NCBI RefSeq assembly: GCF_036345175.1
Contig: NZ_CP107780.1
Location: forward strand, 2,294,001 to 2,358,000
Direction: 5' to 3'
Origin: Streptomyces sp. NBC_00576
GTDB taxonomy: Bacteria; Actinomycetota; Actinomycetes; Streptomycetales; Streptomycetaceae
Length of the DNA: 64,000 nucleotides
Position 1 is the stretch's first letter; each line of letters starts with the position of its first letter. Both the position numbers and the translations under genes were made by a program. Below the pieces are notes generated by a model, which worked only from the letters and a program-made list of their open reading frames with translations, ran no database searches and was not told the origin of the DNA. This document shows positions 1 to 8,202 of the stretch, piece by piece.

Positions 1-1
1 G

Positions 2-229
2 CTAGAGCGCAGACCCCAGATCGCCGGGCTCATCACCGGGCACGCGCACACACCGGCCGCCACGACCTTCGCCGGCCGGCCACTGCTCGTCGGCCCGGGG
101 GTGACCTGGACCCTCCGGCTGCCCTGGGAGGGCGAGGAGGTCGCGGACCGGGACGCGCCGGTCGGTCTCGCCTTTCACGTACTGGCCGACACCGGGCGGC
201 TGACCAGCCACTTCCGGGTGGTCGTGTGA
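2..229 (+). CDS. Metallophosphoesterase, C-terminal fragment
   Basis: Only the last 75 codons are in the window; the frame is open from base 2 to TGA at 227-229. The visible protein contains ITGHAHT, the GHxH metal-ligand motif that ends calcineurin-like (CpdA-type) phosphoesterases, followed by a beta-rich tail (FAGRPLLVGPGVTW) typical of bacterial cyclic-nucleotide or phospholipid phosphodiesterases of this fold. The catalytic N-terminal part lies outside the window, so substrate cannot be judged. It converges on the PDZ gene, whose stop is only 11 bases away. Family call is fairly safe; specific function is not. Confidence 0.7.
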   Translation, partial: LERRPQIAGLITGHAHTPAATTFAGRPLLVGPGVTWTLRLPWEGEEVADRDAPVGLAFHVLADTGRLTSHFRVVV

Positions 230-239
230 CGGGGGTCGG

Positions 240-905
240 TCAGGTGACGACGCCCGGGATCGCGACCAACTGCTGGTAGCCGCCGCTGCGGTGAAGGACC
301 GTGAGGGTGATCTCCGCACCAGGGCGGGCGCGGGCGACCACACGGGCGAGATCGGCCGCCGAGTCGATCCGGGTCCCGCCGAACACGAGGAGTACGTCGC
401 CTCGAACGAGGCCCGCGGTGTAGCCCGGGCCGGGGACATGGACGCCGACGAGCAGGGCTCCCGCTTTCCCGGCGTCGACGGCCTCCAGGCCGAGCGTCGA
501 TGTCACGGAGGGCGGCGAGGAGGCCGCACTCGCGCCGCGCGAGGGCGACCTGGAAGGGCCCGCTCCGGACGCGGATCCGGACCCGGGCCCGACTCCGGGT
601 CCGGACTCGGCGTGCGCCCCGCCCCGTGCGCCCGGCCCCTCCCCCGGCTGCCCCGTCCGCTCGCCCTGTCCCGCCTGACGCTGCAGGTCCGCGAGCTTGC
701 TCATGCCGATCACCGTGGCGCCGAGCGTGCCGAGCCCGACGCCCGCGAGAACCAGGACGATCCCGATGAACAGGCCGAACAGAAGGGTCGTCAGCCGTCG
801 GCCGCGTCGGCGCGCGGCATGCGGGCGCCGGACCGGGCGGGATGTGGTGCCGTCGGCCGGTTCCCGCCCGGGCATCGGCTTGGGACGCAGCGCAGTCTGT
901 TCCAT
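240..905 (-). CDS. Membrane-anchored PDZ-domain protein
   Basis: 221 aa. ATG at 905 is preceded by GGAGG at good spacing. A basic N-terminus (about residues 1-37) leads into one membrane helix (TLLFGLFIGIVLVLAGVG, about 39-60), then a low-complexity Gly/Ser/Pro linker (about 80-135), then a PDZ domain (about 140-221) with the carboxylate-binding region around VHVPGPGYTAGLVRGDVLL. There is no protease domain, so this is a stand-alone extracytoplasmic PDZ module, perhaps a scaffold or adaptor that binds C-termini. Divergent from the next gene across about 170 bp. Partner unknown. Confidence 0.8.
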   Translation of the reverse strand: MEQTALRPKPMPGREPADGTTSRPVRRPHAARRRGRRLTTLLFGLFIGIVLVLAGVGLGTLGATVIGMSKLADLQRQAGQGERTGQPGEGPGARGGAHAESGPGVGPGSGSASGAGPSRSPSRGASAASSPPSVTSTLGLEAVDAGKAGALLVGVHVPGPGYTAGLVRGDVLLVFGGTRIDSAADLARVVARARPGAEITLTVLHRSGGYQQLVAIPGVVT

Positions 906-1076
906 GGTTCGCCTCCGGCAGGTGCTCTACCCGGCACACCTGCGCACCACGAGCCACGAACGAGTGAGACTGACGCAGGGTCAGAAATGGGCAGCCATAG
1001 GCGTCCACCTTGGTACGGAAACTGATAATAGGACGCGATATTCCCGTTGTCAGTGGGGGCTGTTACGTTCTGCGGC

Positions 1077-2657
1077 ATGACCGATCACGCCCTGCGGCTG
1101 CTGCGACAGAGCCGTTCCGCCGCCGAACTGGCCGCGTTCCCCTTCGAGTTCGACCTCGACCGCGCCGACCACGGAGAGGAGGTCCGCCTCGCCTCGGGCG
1201 GACCGCTGACTCCGGTGGCGGGTGACGGCGCGGGAGGTACGTATTTCGTGTGCGCGGACGGATCCGTGCTGTACGCCGACTCGGAGGGCTCGGCGGGGAT
1301 CATCGGTTCCAGTGCCGACGAGGCGCTGGAGATTGTGATCGGCCTGCCCGGCTGGCACGACTACCTGGACCTGTCGCCCGCCGACGGCAGGGAGAAGATC
1401 CTCGCGCGGGTCGCGGAGACGGAAGACGAGATCCGCGAGTACGAGGACAACAACGACGGCAACGACGGCAACGACGGCAACGACGGCAACGACGGCAACA
1501 TAGACGCCGAACGCGCCGAACTGCGCGGCACCCTGGGGCTGCCCGAGCGCTCCCCTGTGGAGCTGATCGGCATGCTGCACACGGCGCTGCTACGCACCGA
1601 GCCCGACTTCCTGCTGCTCAACGCGGAGGAGGGCGGTGCGTACGAACGACTCGACCCGCATCCGCGCCCGCCCCTGTGGGAGCCGGTGCTCGCCCGCGGC
1701 CGGGCCGACCTGGCCACGCTGCGGGCGGGCGGGGGCCCGGCGGCGTGGGACGCGGTGGCCCGTGATCCGCTGCGCCGCCGCCTAGCCCTGCGGGCCGCGC
1801 AGTTCGACCGCGCGGACGGCGATCTGGACCTGCTGCGGCATCTGGTGAGGTACGAGGCCCAGTCGTCGATGACGGATGAACTGCGTCTCGGAGCCGTCCT
1901 GGTGGGCCTGCACGGCCTGGCCGAGGATCTGGCGCTGCTGCACGAGGTCCGGGACACGGACTTCGACACGGCGTGCGGTCTGAGCGAGCTGCCCGGGCCC
2001 GGTGACACAGGTGCCGATCTGCGGCAGTGGGCGCTGGAGACGGACGCCTCGATGTTCGGCACGGAACCGGCGGACGAGCCGGTGTTCTCCTGGACGGAGC
2101 TGGCCCGCGACCAGGGCATGACGGAACTTGCCCGGGTCGCGCTGATCCGCCTGCTGGACGAGATCGAGTTGGGGCAGTACCTGCTCCGGGCGCCCGGCGG
2201 GGCGTCGGAGCCGCTGGACACCTCGCCGTTGCGTGCGCTCAGCCGGGAGTTCCAGGAACTGGGCGACCTGTTCCAGGCGTTGCGCGCCCAGCGGCTGTCC
2301 GCCGACCTCCAGGACACGGCCTGGGCCCGGGTGTCGGCCCGTCTGACGCAGGCCCGCCTCGAACGGGAGCTGGGCCTGCTGCCGCGGGCCACGGCCACGT
2401 TGACGACCCTGCGCGCCACGCTGACCGACCCCCGGGACACGTCCCTGCGGCTCTGGCACGGCGTGAACCTGGGCCGTTCCATCGCCGAGGAGCACTACGC
2501 CCTGACCCGCGCGCTGGCCGACGCCGACCTCCCGGAGGAGGCCCGCGCCCTGTTGGCCTCCTCCGACGCGATACTCGGCGAGCTCTCGGGGAATGCCGCA
2601 GCGGGTGTCCGGGAGCTCGCCGAGGAGACAGCGGAGCGGGTGCGCGACCTCGGCTGA
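1077..2657 (+). CDS. Conserved hypothetical protein with NDG repeat
   Basis: 526 aa from the ATG at 1077 (a TTG 30 bases upstream is possible; neither has a strong ribosome site). No signal peptide or membrane helix. The N-terminal 130 residues look globular (YFVCADGSVLYADSEG), then an acidic stretch carries five NDG repeats (about residues 126-140). The rest is helical and rich in Leu/Ala/Arg, with a tetratricopeptide-like feel towards the C-terminus (LTQARLERELGLLPRA). I do not recognise a catalytic motif. Similar large cytosolic proteins of unknown function occur in Streptomyces. It ends in an inverted repeat shared with the convergent geosmin synthase gene. Confidence 0.7.
   Translation: MTDHALRLLRQSRSAAELAAFPFEFDLDRADHGEEVRLASGGPLTPVAGDGAGGTYFVCADGSVLYADSEGSAGIIGSSADEALEIVIGLPGWHDYLDLSPADGREKILARVAETEDEIREYEDNNDGNDGNDGNDGNDGNIDAERAELRGTLGLPERSPVELIGMLHTALLRTEPDFLLLNAEEGGAYERLDPHPRPPLWEPVLARGRADLATLRAGGGPAAWDAVARDPLRRRLALRAAQFDRADGDLDLLRHLVRYEAQSSMTDELRLGAVLVGLHGLAEDLALLHEVRDTDFDTACGLSELPGPGDTGADLRQWALETDASMFGTEPADEPVFSWTELARDQGMTELARVALIRLLDEIELGQYLLRAPGGASEPLDTSPLRALSREFQELGDLFQALRAQRLSADLQDTAWARVSARLTQARLERELGLLPRATATLTTLRATLTDPRDTSLRLWHGVNLGRSIAEEHYALTRALADADLPEEARALLASSDAILGELSGNAAAGVRELAEETAERVRDLG
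1452..1496 (+). repeat. 9-bp tandem repeat (5 x AACGACGGC)
   Basis: Five perfect back-to-back copies of AACGACGGC inside the gene at 1077-2657, encoding (Asn-Asp-Gly)5. Because the unit is a multiple of three, copy-number change would alter protein length without breaking the frame. Confidence 0.95.
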
Positions 2658-2720
2658 CGGACAGCGGCTCGGCACCGTCGATCGGCCTCGGACCCGGCGT
2701 GCGGGAAGCCGTCAGCCGAG
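2649..2720. terminator. Inverted repeat holding both convergent stop codons
   Basis: CTCGGCTGACGG at 2649-2660 is matched exactly by its complement at 2709-2720, with 48 bases between. Each arm contains the TGA stop of one of the two convergent genes (1077-2657 and 2712-4865), so both proteins end in Leu-Gly. A bidirectional terminator is the simplest reading, although the loop is long and no T-tract follows. Confidence 0.5.
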
Positions 2721-4865
2721 CGTCAGTGCCGAGCCGCGGTCCGGCAGGAACCCGTGGGACCTGCTCTCCAGGTGGTCGGACTTGTAGCGGGGGACCTCCC
2801 GGTGCCAGTTCAGGATGCCGGACAGCCAGTTCCGCAGCTCGGCCACATAGCCGTCCATCGTCGCGCGCGCATCCTCCGTGAGCTTGAAGTCCTCGTACAG
2901 GACGGGGAATTCATGAGCGACGACATGCTCGAACTGCTGCATGCGCTGCGTCATCAGATCGTGGATGATGCCGAGCGCGGTCGGGTAGTCGCAGCCGAAG
3001 AAGTTCTGGACGACGAGGATGCCGTTGTGGATCTCGCCCTCGTACTGGATCTCCTTCTGGTACGAGAAGACGTCGTTGATGAGCATCGCGTAGTCGGCGG
3101 CCGCCTTCTCCAGCGACTGGACGGGGCCGCTGCGGTAGACCTCCGGCGGGACGGTCCGGCCGTGGCCGATGCGGCACAGGCTCATCGTGAGGTCCGAGCC
3201 GAAGGTGGCGCGGCGCATCTCCAGGTAGTCGATGGGGTCGGGGATACGGTTCTGGGTCTGGTTGGCCAGTTCCCACACCCAGCTCTCGGTCATCACGTCC
3301 ACCGCGGCACGGAACGTGCGCCGTTGGTCGGGGGCCATCCCGGCCGTGGTGCGACGCCACAGGTCGATCAGGCCGCGTTCCATGCCGTTGACCGGAGCGG
3401 GGAACCCGTCGCCCTCGATGGGCATGCAGGCGGAGAGGCGCTCCGTGCACAGGCGGGCCGCGGCCAGGTCGCGGCGGTGGCCGAAGACGAGGGGGTAGTA
3501 GTCGTCGCCGTAGGTGCCCCAGGCCAGCCAGGCGGAGCTGAGGTCGAGGGCGTCGGCCGTCGCGTCCGGGTGGATGCCTGCCGCGCACAGCGGCAGGTCG
3601 GCCGCAGCGAGCTTGTCCTCGTCCCAGACGCCCTCCTGGAGGATGCCCATGCTGTGCGACCAGTCGACGAGACGGGACCGGGCGCCGTCCAGATGAGGGC
3701 TCAGAGAGAGCCCGAACGGCATGTAGAAATCCGGCAGCAGGGACGGGCCGACCTGCTGGTAGGGCACGTGCGTGTAGGCGCGCAGGCGTTCGGCGCCGGC
3801 CGAGGCCAGGAGTGCGCCGATGTTGGCGGCGGACGTGCCGAACCCGCCCACTCCGAACGGCCTCGACTCCTCCAGGGCTCCTTCGTTCATGTACCGGCTG
3901 GAGCGCAGATGCCATTCGTGGCCGCCCGACTGCCAGTCCTGCAGCCCGCGCGTGTACGCGGCCACCGCGCCGACCTGGTCCGGCGTGAGGCCCTTCTCCA
4001 GGGCCAGCCCGGGCACTTCGGTGAGCGCGGTGTGCTCGAACTGGTGGAGCCGTGAGGTGAGGATGTCGTTGACGGTGTCGGCGGCCTCCTGGGTCGTGCA
4101 CCCGAAGAAGGTCTCCAGGACGAGCACGCCGTTGCTGAGCTCGCCCTCGTCCTCGACCTCCCGCTGGTAGGAGAACAGGTCGTTGCGCAGGTGGACGCCG
4201 TCCGAGAAGGTCTCCATCAGTACCCTCAGCGGCCTCGCCTGCGCGACGGAGGCGGGCACTTCGGCGGTCGCGTACTCCACGAGCCCCGCCGACCAGGGGG
4301 CGCCGCCCACCTTGCGGCGCATCTCGATGTACTCGACGGGGTTGGAGACGCGCCCCTCGTTGATGTTGGACAGTTCCCACATCGACTCGTTCAGCAGATG
4401 CTCGGTGGCGACGGAGAACCGCCTGCGCCAGTCCACGGACATCGCCGGAACCGTGCGCGCCCACAGGTCGGCGAGGCCCGCCTCCACCGGATTCTGCGGC
4501 TCCGGTACGGGAGTCGAGAGGTCGAGCGGCATGAAAAGGGGCAGCCGGTCCAGATACGCCTTGCCGCCGTCGCGGTCCTGGCTGCGCTTGAAGACCTCCA
4601 GGAAGTGGTCGTCGAAGAAGAAGACCCACACGTACCAGTCGGTGATGAGCGAGAGGGCGGGCCCGTCGCAGTCGGGGTGCGTGTACGCGCACAACAACCC
4701 GTAGTCGTGCGCGTCGAGGTCGGACTGCTCCCAGACGCCTGAGCCCTCCAGCATTCCCATCTCCCGTGCCCAGACGGTCGAATGGGCGCGCGCCTCGTCC
4801 AGATGCGGGTTCAGCCGCGCGGGATACGGCATGTAGAAGTGTGGGAGTACGAACGGCTGTGTCAT
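2712..4865 (-). CDS. geoA: Geosmin synthase (germacradienol/geosmin synthase)
   Basis: 717 aa, the usual length of the bifunctional sesquiterpene synthase that makes the earthy odorant geosmin from farnesyl diphosphate. The N-terminal domain converts FPP to germacradienol; the C-terminal domain converts this to geosmin. Visible motifs: DDHFLE at about residue 85 (Mg-binding), NDLFSYQRE later in the N-domain, then in the C-domain the degenerate DDYYP at about residue 455 and NDVFSYQKE at about residue 600. The two halves are related tandem terpene-cyclase domains. ATG at 4865 starts MTQPFVLPHFYMPYP, the standard family N-terminus. It stands alone with no cyclic-nucleotide-binding or methyltransferase partner, so it is not a 2-MIB locus. 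Confidence 0.97.
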   Translation of the reverse strand: MTQPFVLPHFYMPYPARLNPHLDEARAHSTVWAREMGMLEGSGVWEQSDLDAHDYGLLCAYTHPDCDGPALSLITDWYVWVFFFDDHFLEVFKRSQDRDGGKAYLDRLPLFMPLDLSTPVPEPQNPVEAGLADLWARTVPAMSVDWRRRFSVATEHLLNESMWELSNINEGRVSNPVEYIEMRRKVGGAPWSAGLVEYATAEVPASVAQARPLRVLMETFSDGVHLRNDLFSYQREVEDEGELSNGVLVLETFFGCTTQEAADTVNDILTSRLHQFEHTALTEVPGLALEKGLTPDQVGAVAAYTRGLQDWQSGGHEWHLRSSRYMNEGALEESRPFGVGGFGTSAANIGALLASAGAERLRAYTHVPYQQVGPSLLPDFYMPFGLSLSPHLDGARSRLVDWSHSMGILQEGVWDEDKLAAADLPLCAAGIHPDATADALDLSSAWLAWGTYGDDYYPLVFGHRRDLAAARLCTERLSACMPIEGDGFPAPVNGMERGLIDLWRRTTAGMAPDQRRTFRAAVDVMTESWVWELANQTQNRIPDPIDYLEMRRATFGSDLTMSLCRIGHGRTVPPEVYRSGPVQSLEKAAADYAMLINDVFSYQKEIQYEGEIHNGILVVQNFFGCDYPTALGIIHDLMTQRMQQFEHVVAHEFPVLYEDFKLTEDARATMDGYVAELRNWLSGILNWHREVPRYKSDHLESRSHGFLPDRGSALTLG

Positions 4866-4991
4866 GGGCGGGGCCCTACCCCTGCCCTGGACCTGCCATC
4901 CACGGGGCGGGACATGATCACACCATCGCGTGAATCAGGGCCGATTCCGGGATTGCGGGCGGGCGTTGTGAGTTCACTCGACATGCGAGGA

Positions 4992-6206
4992 CTACGACGA
5001 CACCTCGGTCGACGACACCTGAATCACCGCACGCGTACCGCTCGTGCGCCAGCGTTGCCCTTCCGCGGCGACGAGCGCCGCCTCGGTACGGTCGTCGAGG
5101 CCGACGATCACGTCGGACTTCAGGGTGCGCAGGGCGGCAACCCGGCCGGGGAAGTACGCGGTCACGTCCGCGAAGGGCGTCGTGGGGGGCCTGAGGCGGT
5201 CACCGACCAGGCGACGGTAGTTCAGGTCGCCCTTCATCAGGGTGACCGTGGCCGAGGCGAAGTCCTCGCTGAGATCGCCGGGCATCGCCGCGTACGGGAG
5301 CGGGGCGCAGGAGAAGGGGTGGGCGCGTACCGCGAGGCGGCCCTCGGCCAGCACGGACCAGAGGCGGCGGCCGTACGCGGCGGCGACCCCCGGCGCGCGG
5401 GTCAGCCGGCGCAGGGCGTCGACCACGTCGGCGGTGGTCGCGTCGGAGACGAAGTACGGGTGCGGCTTCACGTGCAGGACGGCGCGTTCGGCGTACCCCC
5501 GGGTCAGCAGGTGGTCCAGGAGCAGCAGGTCGGGGACGAGTTCCCGGCCCGCGTTGTCCGCGACCAGACACACCGGGCCGGCGCCTCGTCGGGCGGACCT
5601 GAGCAGCGACCAGAGGGCCTCGCTGTCGTCGGCGACGAGTCCCGCCGCCTCCCCTCCCTCGTCCGCGCCGGAGAGCCGGAAACCGAGGTCGGCCCGGTTG
5701 CCCCACACCGACCCGAGGAGCAGAGCGCGCGCCTGCTCCTCCTCGGGCCTGCTCACCAGGTCGTCGAGCGCGGCCAGTTCCTCGTCGGTCTCGGGGGCAT
5801 CCAGTTCGGCGAGTTTGAAAGGGCGGAAGGGATCGATCCCGCGCCAAGCGCCCGCCTCTCCGCCGGCTCCGCCGAAGTACCCGACCGCTTCGAGGAGTTG
5901 GCGGTAGAAGTACCCCTCCGCCCACAGCCAGGGCACGTCGAACCAGGACCGGCCCGCGTACTCCCGGATCCCCCACTGTTCCCACTGCTCCCGGTCCTCA
6001 GCGCCGGCGGGAAGCGGTTCGACGACACCCTCGGTGCAGTTCTTGAGGAGCGCGTCGAGTGCGCGGTGCTGCTCGGGGCCGTACGGGAAGGCGTCCCGCA
6101 CCTTCTGGATGAGCGCGGGATGCCGTTCGGCCAGCACGCTCCAGGGGAACGAGCCCGGCTCGTTGCCGAGGATCACGGGCGAGGACACGGAGTCGGAGGC
6201 AGGCAT
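4992..6206 (-). CDS. DUF89 / ARMT1-like damage-control phosphatase
   Basis: 404 aa from ATG 6206 (MPASDSVSSPVILGNEPGSF); the open frame extends 25 codons further upstream but this start gives the normal family N-terminus (GNEPGSFPWSVLAERHP). Family features: the NCTEGVVEPLP region, the WLWAEGYFYRQLLEAVGYF segment, and the DUF89 metal site region VCLVADNAGRELVPDLLLLD with the conserved DNAG, plus KPHPYFVSDAT and LMKGDLNYRRL downstream. The family hydrolyses damaged or excess phosphometabolites (sugar phosphates and similar). Sits 126 bp downstream of the geosmin synthase start on the same strand, transcribed towards it, so the two may share transcription. Confidence 0.85.
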   Translation of the reverse strand: MPASDSVSSPVILGNEPGSFPWSVLAERHPALIQKVRDAFPYGPEQHRALDALLKNCTEGVVEPLPAGAEDREQWEQWGIREYAGRSWFDVPWLWAEGYFYRQLLEAVGYFGGAGGEAGAWRGIDPFRPFKLAELDAPETDEELAALDDLVSRPEEEQARALLLGSVWGNRADLGFRLSGADEGGEAAGLVADDSEALWSLLRSARRGAGPVCLVADNAGRELVPDLLLLDHLLTRGYAERAVLHVKPHPYFVSDATTADVVDALRRLTRAPGVAAAYGRRLWSVLAEGRLAVRAHPFSCAPLPYAAMPGDLSEDFASATVTLMKGDLNYRRLVGDRLRPPTTPFADVTAYFPGRVAALRTLKSDVIVGLDDRTEAALVAAEGQRWRTSGTRAVIQVSSTEVSS

Positions 6207-6324
6207 GCGACTCACCGTACCGTCCGCGAAACGCGAGGCCGGGGACGTCATCACGCACAGACGGGCAGCTCCTGAGCCCACCGCACTCCGGATCAGACCG
6301 CCTGCCTCATCCGTATCGCCCGTT

Positions 6325-6975
6325 TCACGCCACCGCCCGTATCTCCCGCTCCAGTTGGGCCACCAGGCTCAGATACCGCGCCCGCCTCGGCGTGGGCACC
6401 AGCGCCCGGATGGTGAGGCGCCACATGTCCGCCGTCCGACGGGGCTGGCGCGCCACCGGCTCCACCGCGCGGCTGACCATGCGGCTGCCGACGAAGAAGC
6501 TGACGAGGGAGTGCGCCATCGCGTCGACATCGACGTCCGGGTGTACGTCGGACTCCTTGACCGCGCCGAGGAGTTTGCCGGAGGCCATCTCCGACCACTC
6601 GCGGAACGGGTGGCGCAGCGGAGGCCGTACGGAGACATCGCCGGCGGCCAGGCGCAGGCCCGCCCTGGCGATCGGGCCCTCGACGGCCATCCTCGTGATC
6701 CCGAACGTGACGCGGATCAGCGCCTCGAGCGAGGAGTAGCCGCGGCCGTCGATGTCTCTGGCCATCCGCCGGGAAGTCCTGGACTGGATCTCCAGGATCG
6801 CGTGGGCCAGGTCCTCCTTCGCCGCGAAGTGGAAATAGAGGGCGCCCTTGGTGACGTGCGCGTGCTCGACTATGTCGCTCAGGCTGGTCGATTCATAGCC
6901 GTGACGGTCGAACAGGTCGGCCGCTGCCGTGATGATCGTCGCGCGGGTCTGCTCGGCGCGTAACTGCCTCGCCAT
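6325..6975 (-). CDS. scbR: Gamma-butyrolactone receptor, TetR family (ScbR-like)
   Basis: 216 aa. ATG 6975 follows a strong GGGGAGGGG ribosome site. N-terminal HTH (about residues 8-55) includes VTKGALYFHFAAKEDLA, typical of ScbR/ArpA/BarA autoregulator receptors; residues 1-15 (MARQLRAEQTRATII) are close to what I remember for true GBL receptors. The C-terminal half is the ligand pocket. Codon 5 is TTA (6961-6963), the rare bldA-dependent leucine codon. An ARE-like operator lies just upstream at 7024-7047, suggesting autorepression relieved by the butyrolactone. Downstream of, and co-directional with, the AfsA-like gene (74 bp gap). Which of the two TetR genes here is the true receptor is inference from sequence style. 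Confidence 0.87.
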   Translation of the reverse strand: MARQLRAEQTRATIITAAADLFDRHGYESTSLSDIVEHAHVTKGALYFHFAAKEDLAHAILEIQSRTSRRMARDIDGRGYSSLEALIRVTFGITRMAVEGPIARAGLRLAAGDVSVRPPLRHPFREWSEMASGKLLGAVKESDVHPDVDVDAMAHSLVSFFVGSRMVSRAVEPVARQPRRTADMWRLTIRALVPTPRRARYLSLVAQLEREIRAVA

Positions 6976-7023
6976 CGGCACCCACCCCTCCCCACCGTCC
7001 CGGTGCTCTCGAACTCCCCGAAG

Positions 7024-7047
7024 AAAAACGGGATATGCCGTTTGTTT
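7024..7047 (+). promoter_or_regulatory. ARE-like operator upstream of ScbR-like gene
   Basis: The right half CCGTTTGTTT (7038-7047) matches 9 of 10 positions of the autoregulatory-element core CGGTTTGTTT, and the left half begins AAAAAC as the consensus requires. Four mismatches fall in the middle of the left half. It lies between the stop of the AfsA gene and the ScbR-like start, a good place for self-regulation. Confidence 0.6.
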
Positions 7048-7048
7048 C

Positions 7049-7981
7049 TTACTCCTCGTACAAGATAGCCGACCGTTCCGCGATGCCCACCACACACTCG
7101 AAAACGGTGCGCCCCTCCTGCGTTCCCACCACCTTCCGCGTCCCGTCGCCTTCGTCCGTCGACTCGATCCAGGTGGGCAGGTCCAGTTCGGCGAACTGAT
7201 GGAAGGTCGTGTCGAACGAGACGGGTATCAGGCCGCTGTCAGGGCCCGTTCGTGCCATCGCGGCCTGCCGGGCGGATTCCAGGAGCAGCATGCCCGGTAT
7301 GTGATCGAGGGGATGATCGAAGAAAACAGCATGACCGGTATCAACTCGCAACTGCCAGTATCCATGCGCCTGTTGGGGAAGCGCCAGGACCACGTCCGCA
7401 TCCGAGTCCCGGCCCACGTCGGCGGCCGGCAGGCCCGCCGGCACGGGCAGCGCGGTCACGGTGGCCGCCGTACGGCCGCCGCGCAGCCTGCTGAAGACGG
7501 CGCCGCTGGTGCAGGTGAAGGCGACGTCGGCGTGCGCGACCCGCTCCCCGTCAAGCCGTACGTCGGCCTCATACCGGGCCGAGACCAGGCGCTTGCCCCG
7601 ATGCCGGATGTCGGAGAAGGTGATGTCGACGACGGGTTCGGCCGGGACCGGCCCGACACCCAGGCGCTCGGGGAACGTGGTGATCCGGAACTCCTGGAGC
7701 ACGAACTGGTGATCCAACGGCACCTTGTACTCGGTGTGGTTGAGCAGGGTTCCGGCCTGGCGTACGGTCTCCACGACGAGCAGTGGATCGTACGCCGTCC
7801 GGTCGGGCGACACGTGTAAACAGTGGACGCGCGGCCACTGTGCGGAGACGCTGAACCGGTCGGTTTCTGTTCGGGACCAGCCGGTGAGGAACGTCTCGGC
7901 GATCGCCGCGCGGTGCACGAGCTGGCGCGGAACGCTCGACGTCATGGTCTGGATTTCGGCAGACTGCGGCACTGGAAGCAA
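7049..7981 (-). CDS. afsA: AfsA-family gamma-butyrolactone biosynthesis enzyme
   Basis: AfsA/ScbA homologue, the key enzyme that condenses a beta-ketoacyl chain with a glycerol-derived C3 unit in GBL (A-factor-like) synthesis. Two hotdog-type repeats are visible: first around YDPLLVVETVRQAGTLLNH, second around DHIPGMLLLESARQAAMA, the duplicated AfsA signature. Start is uncertain: TTG 7981 has GAGGGA about 8 bases upstream (310 aa); ATG 7945 (MTSSVPRQLVHR, 298 aa) lacks a clear ribosome site. An in-frame TTA codon at 7817-7819 predicts bldA dependence. It is divergent from the second TetR gene, with an ARE-like site in the shared promoter region, as in scbA/scbR. Confidence 0.9.
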   Translation of the reverse strand: MLPVPQSAEIQTMTSSVPRQLVHRAAIAETFLTGWSRTETDRFSVSAQWPRVHCLHVSPDRTAYDPLLVVETVRQAGTLLNHTEYKVPLDHQFVLQEFRITTFPERLGVGPVPAEPVVDITFSDIRHRGKRLVSARYEADVRLDGERVAHADVAFTCTSGAVFSRLRGGRTAATVTALPVPAGLPAADVGRDSDADVVLALPQQAHGYWQLRVDTGHAVFFDHPLDHIPGMLLLESARQAAMARTGPDSGLIPVSFDTTFHQFAELDLPTWIESTDEGDGTRKVVGTQEGRTVFECVVGIAERSAILYEE

Positions 7982-8045
7982 TGTCTTTCCCTCGGTCCCC
8001 CGTATGGCGTGGCAGACGGAAAGGCGCCCGCTTGGATGAGCGATA

Positions 8046-8069
8046 GAGTACGAGGCGACCGGTTTGTTT
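8046..8069 (+). promoter_or_regulatory. ARE-like operator in the afsA/tetR divergent promoter
   Basis: CGGTTTGTTT at 8060-8069 is a perfect match to the right half of the autoregulatory element bound by GBL receptors; the left half (8046-8059) keeps TAC and GA at consensus positions but is weaker. Located about 65 bp upstream of the AfsA start and 134 bp upstream of the TetR gene at 8203. Confidence 0.65.
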
Positions 8070-8202
8070 TCAACGAGATGAGTCGGTCCGGCCCTATGAT
8101 CGGCGGTTCCGGCGCACCGGCCACGCGCCGTCACGCACCAGCACGGCGCCAATTCGACGCCGACACGGACACCGGCCAACTGGGCGCCAGGGAGGGGCTC
8201 TT

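Noticed and set aside
2712..4865. 2-methylisoborneol synthase locus
   Set aside because: The protein is a two-domain 717-aa geosmin synthase, and no cyclic-nucleotide-binding regulator or GPP methyltransferase is adjacent.
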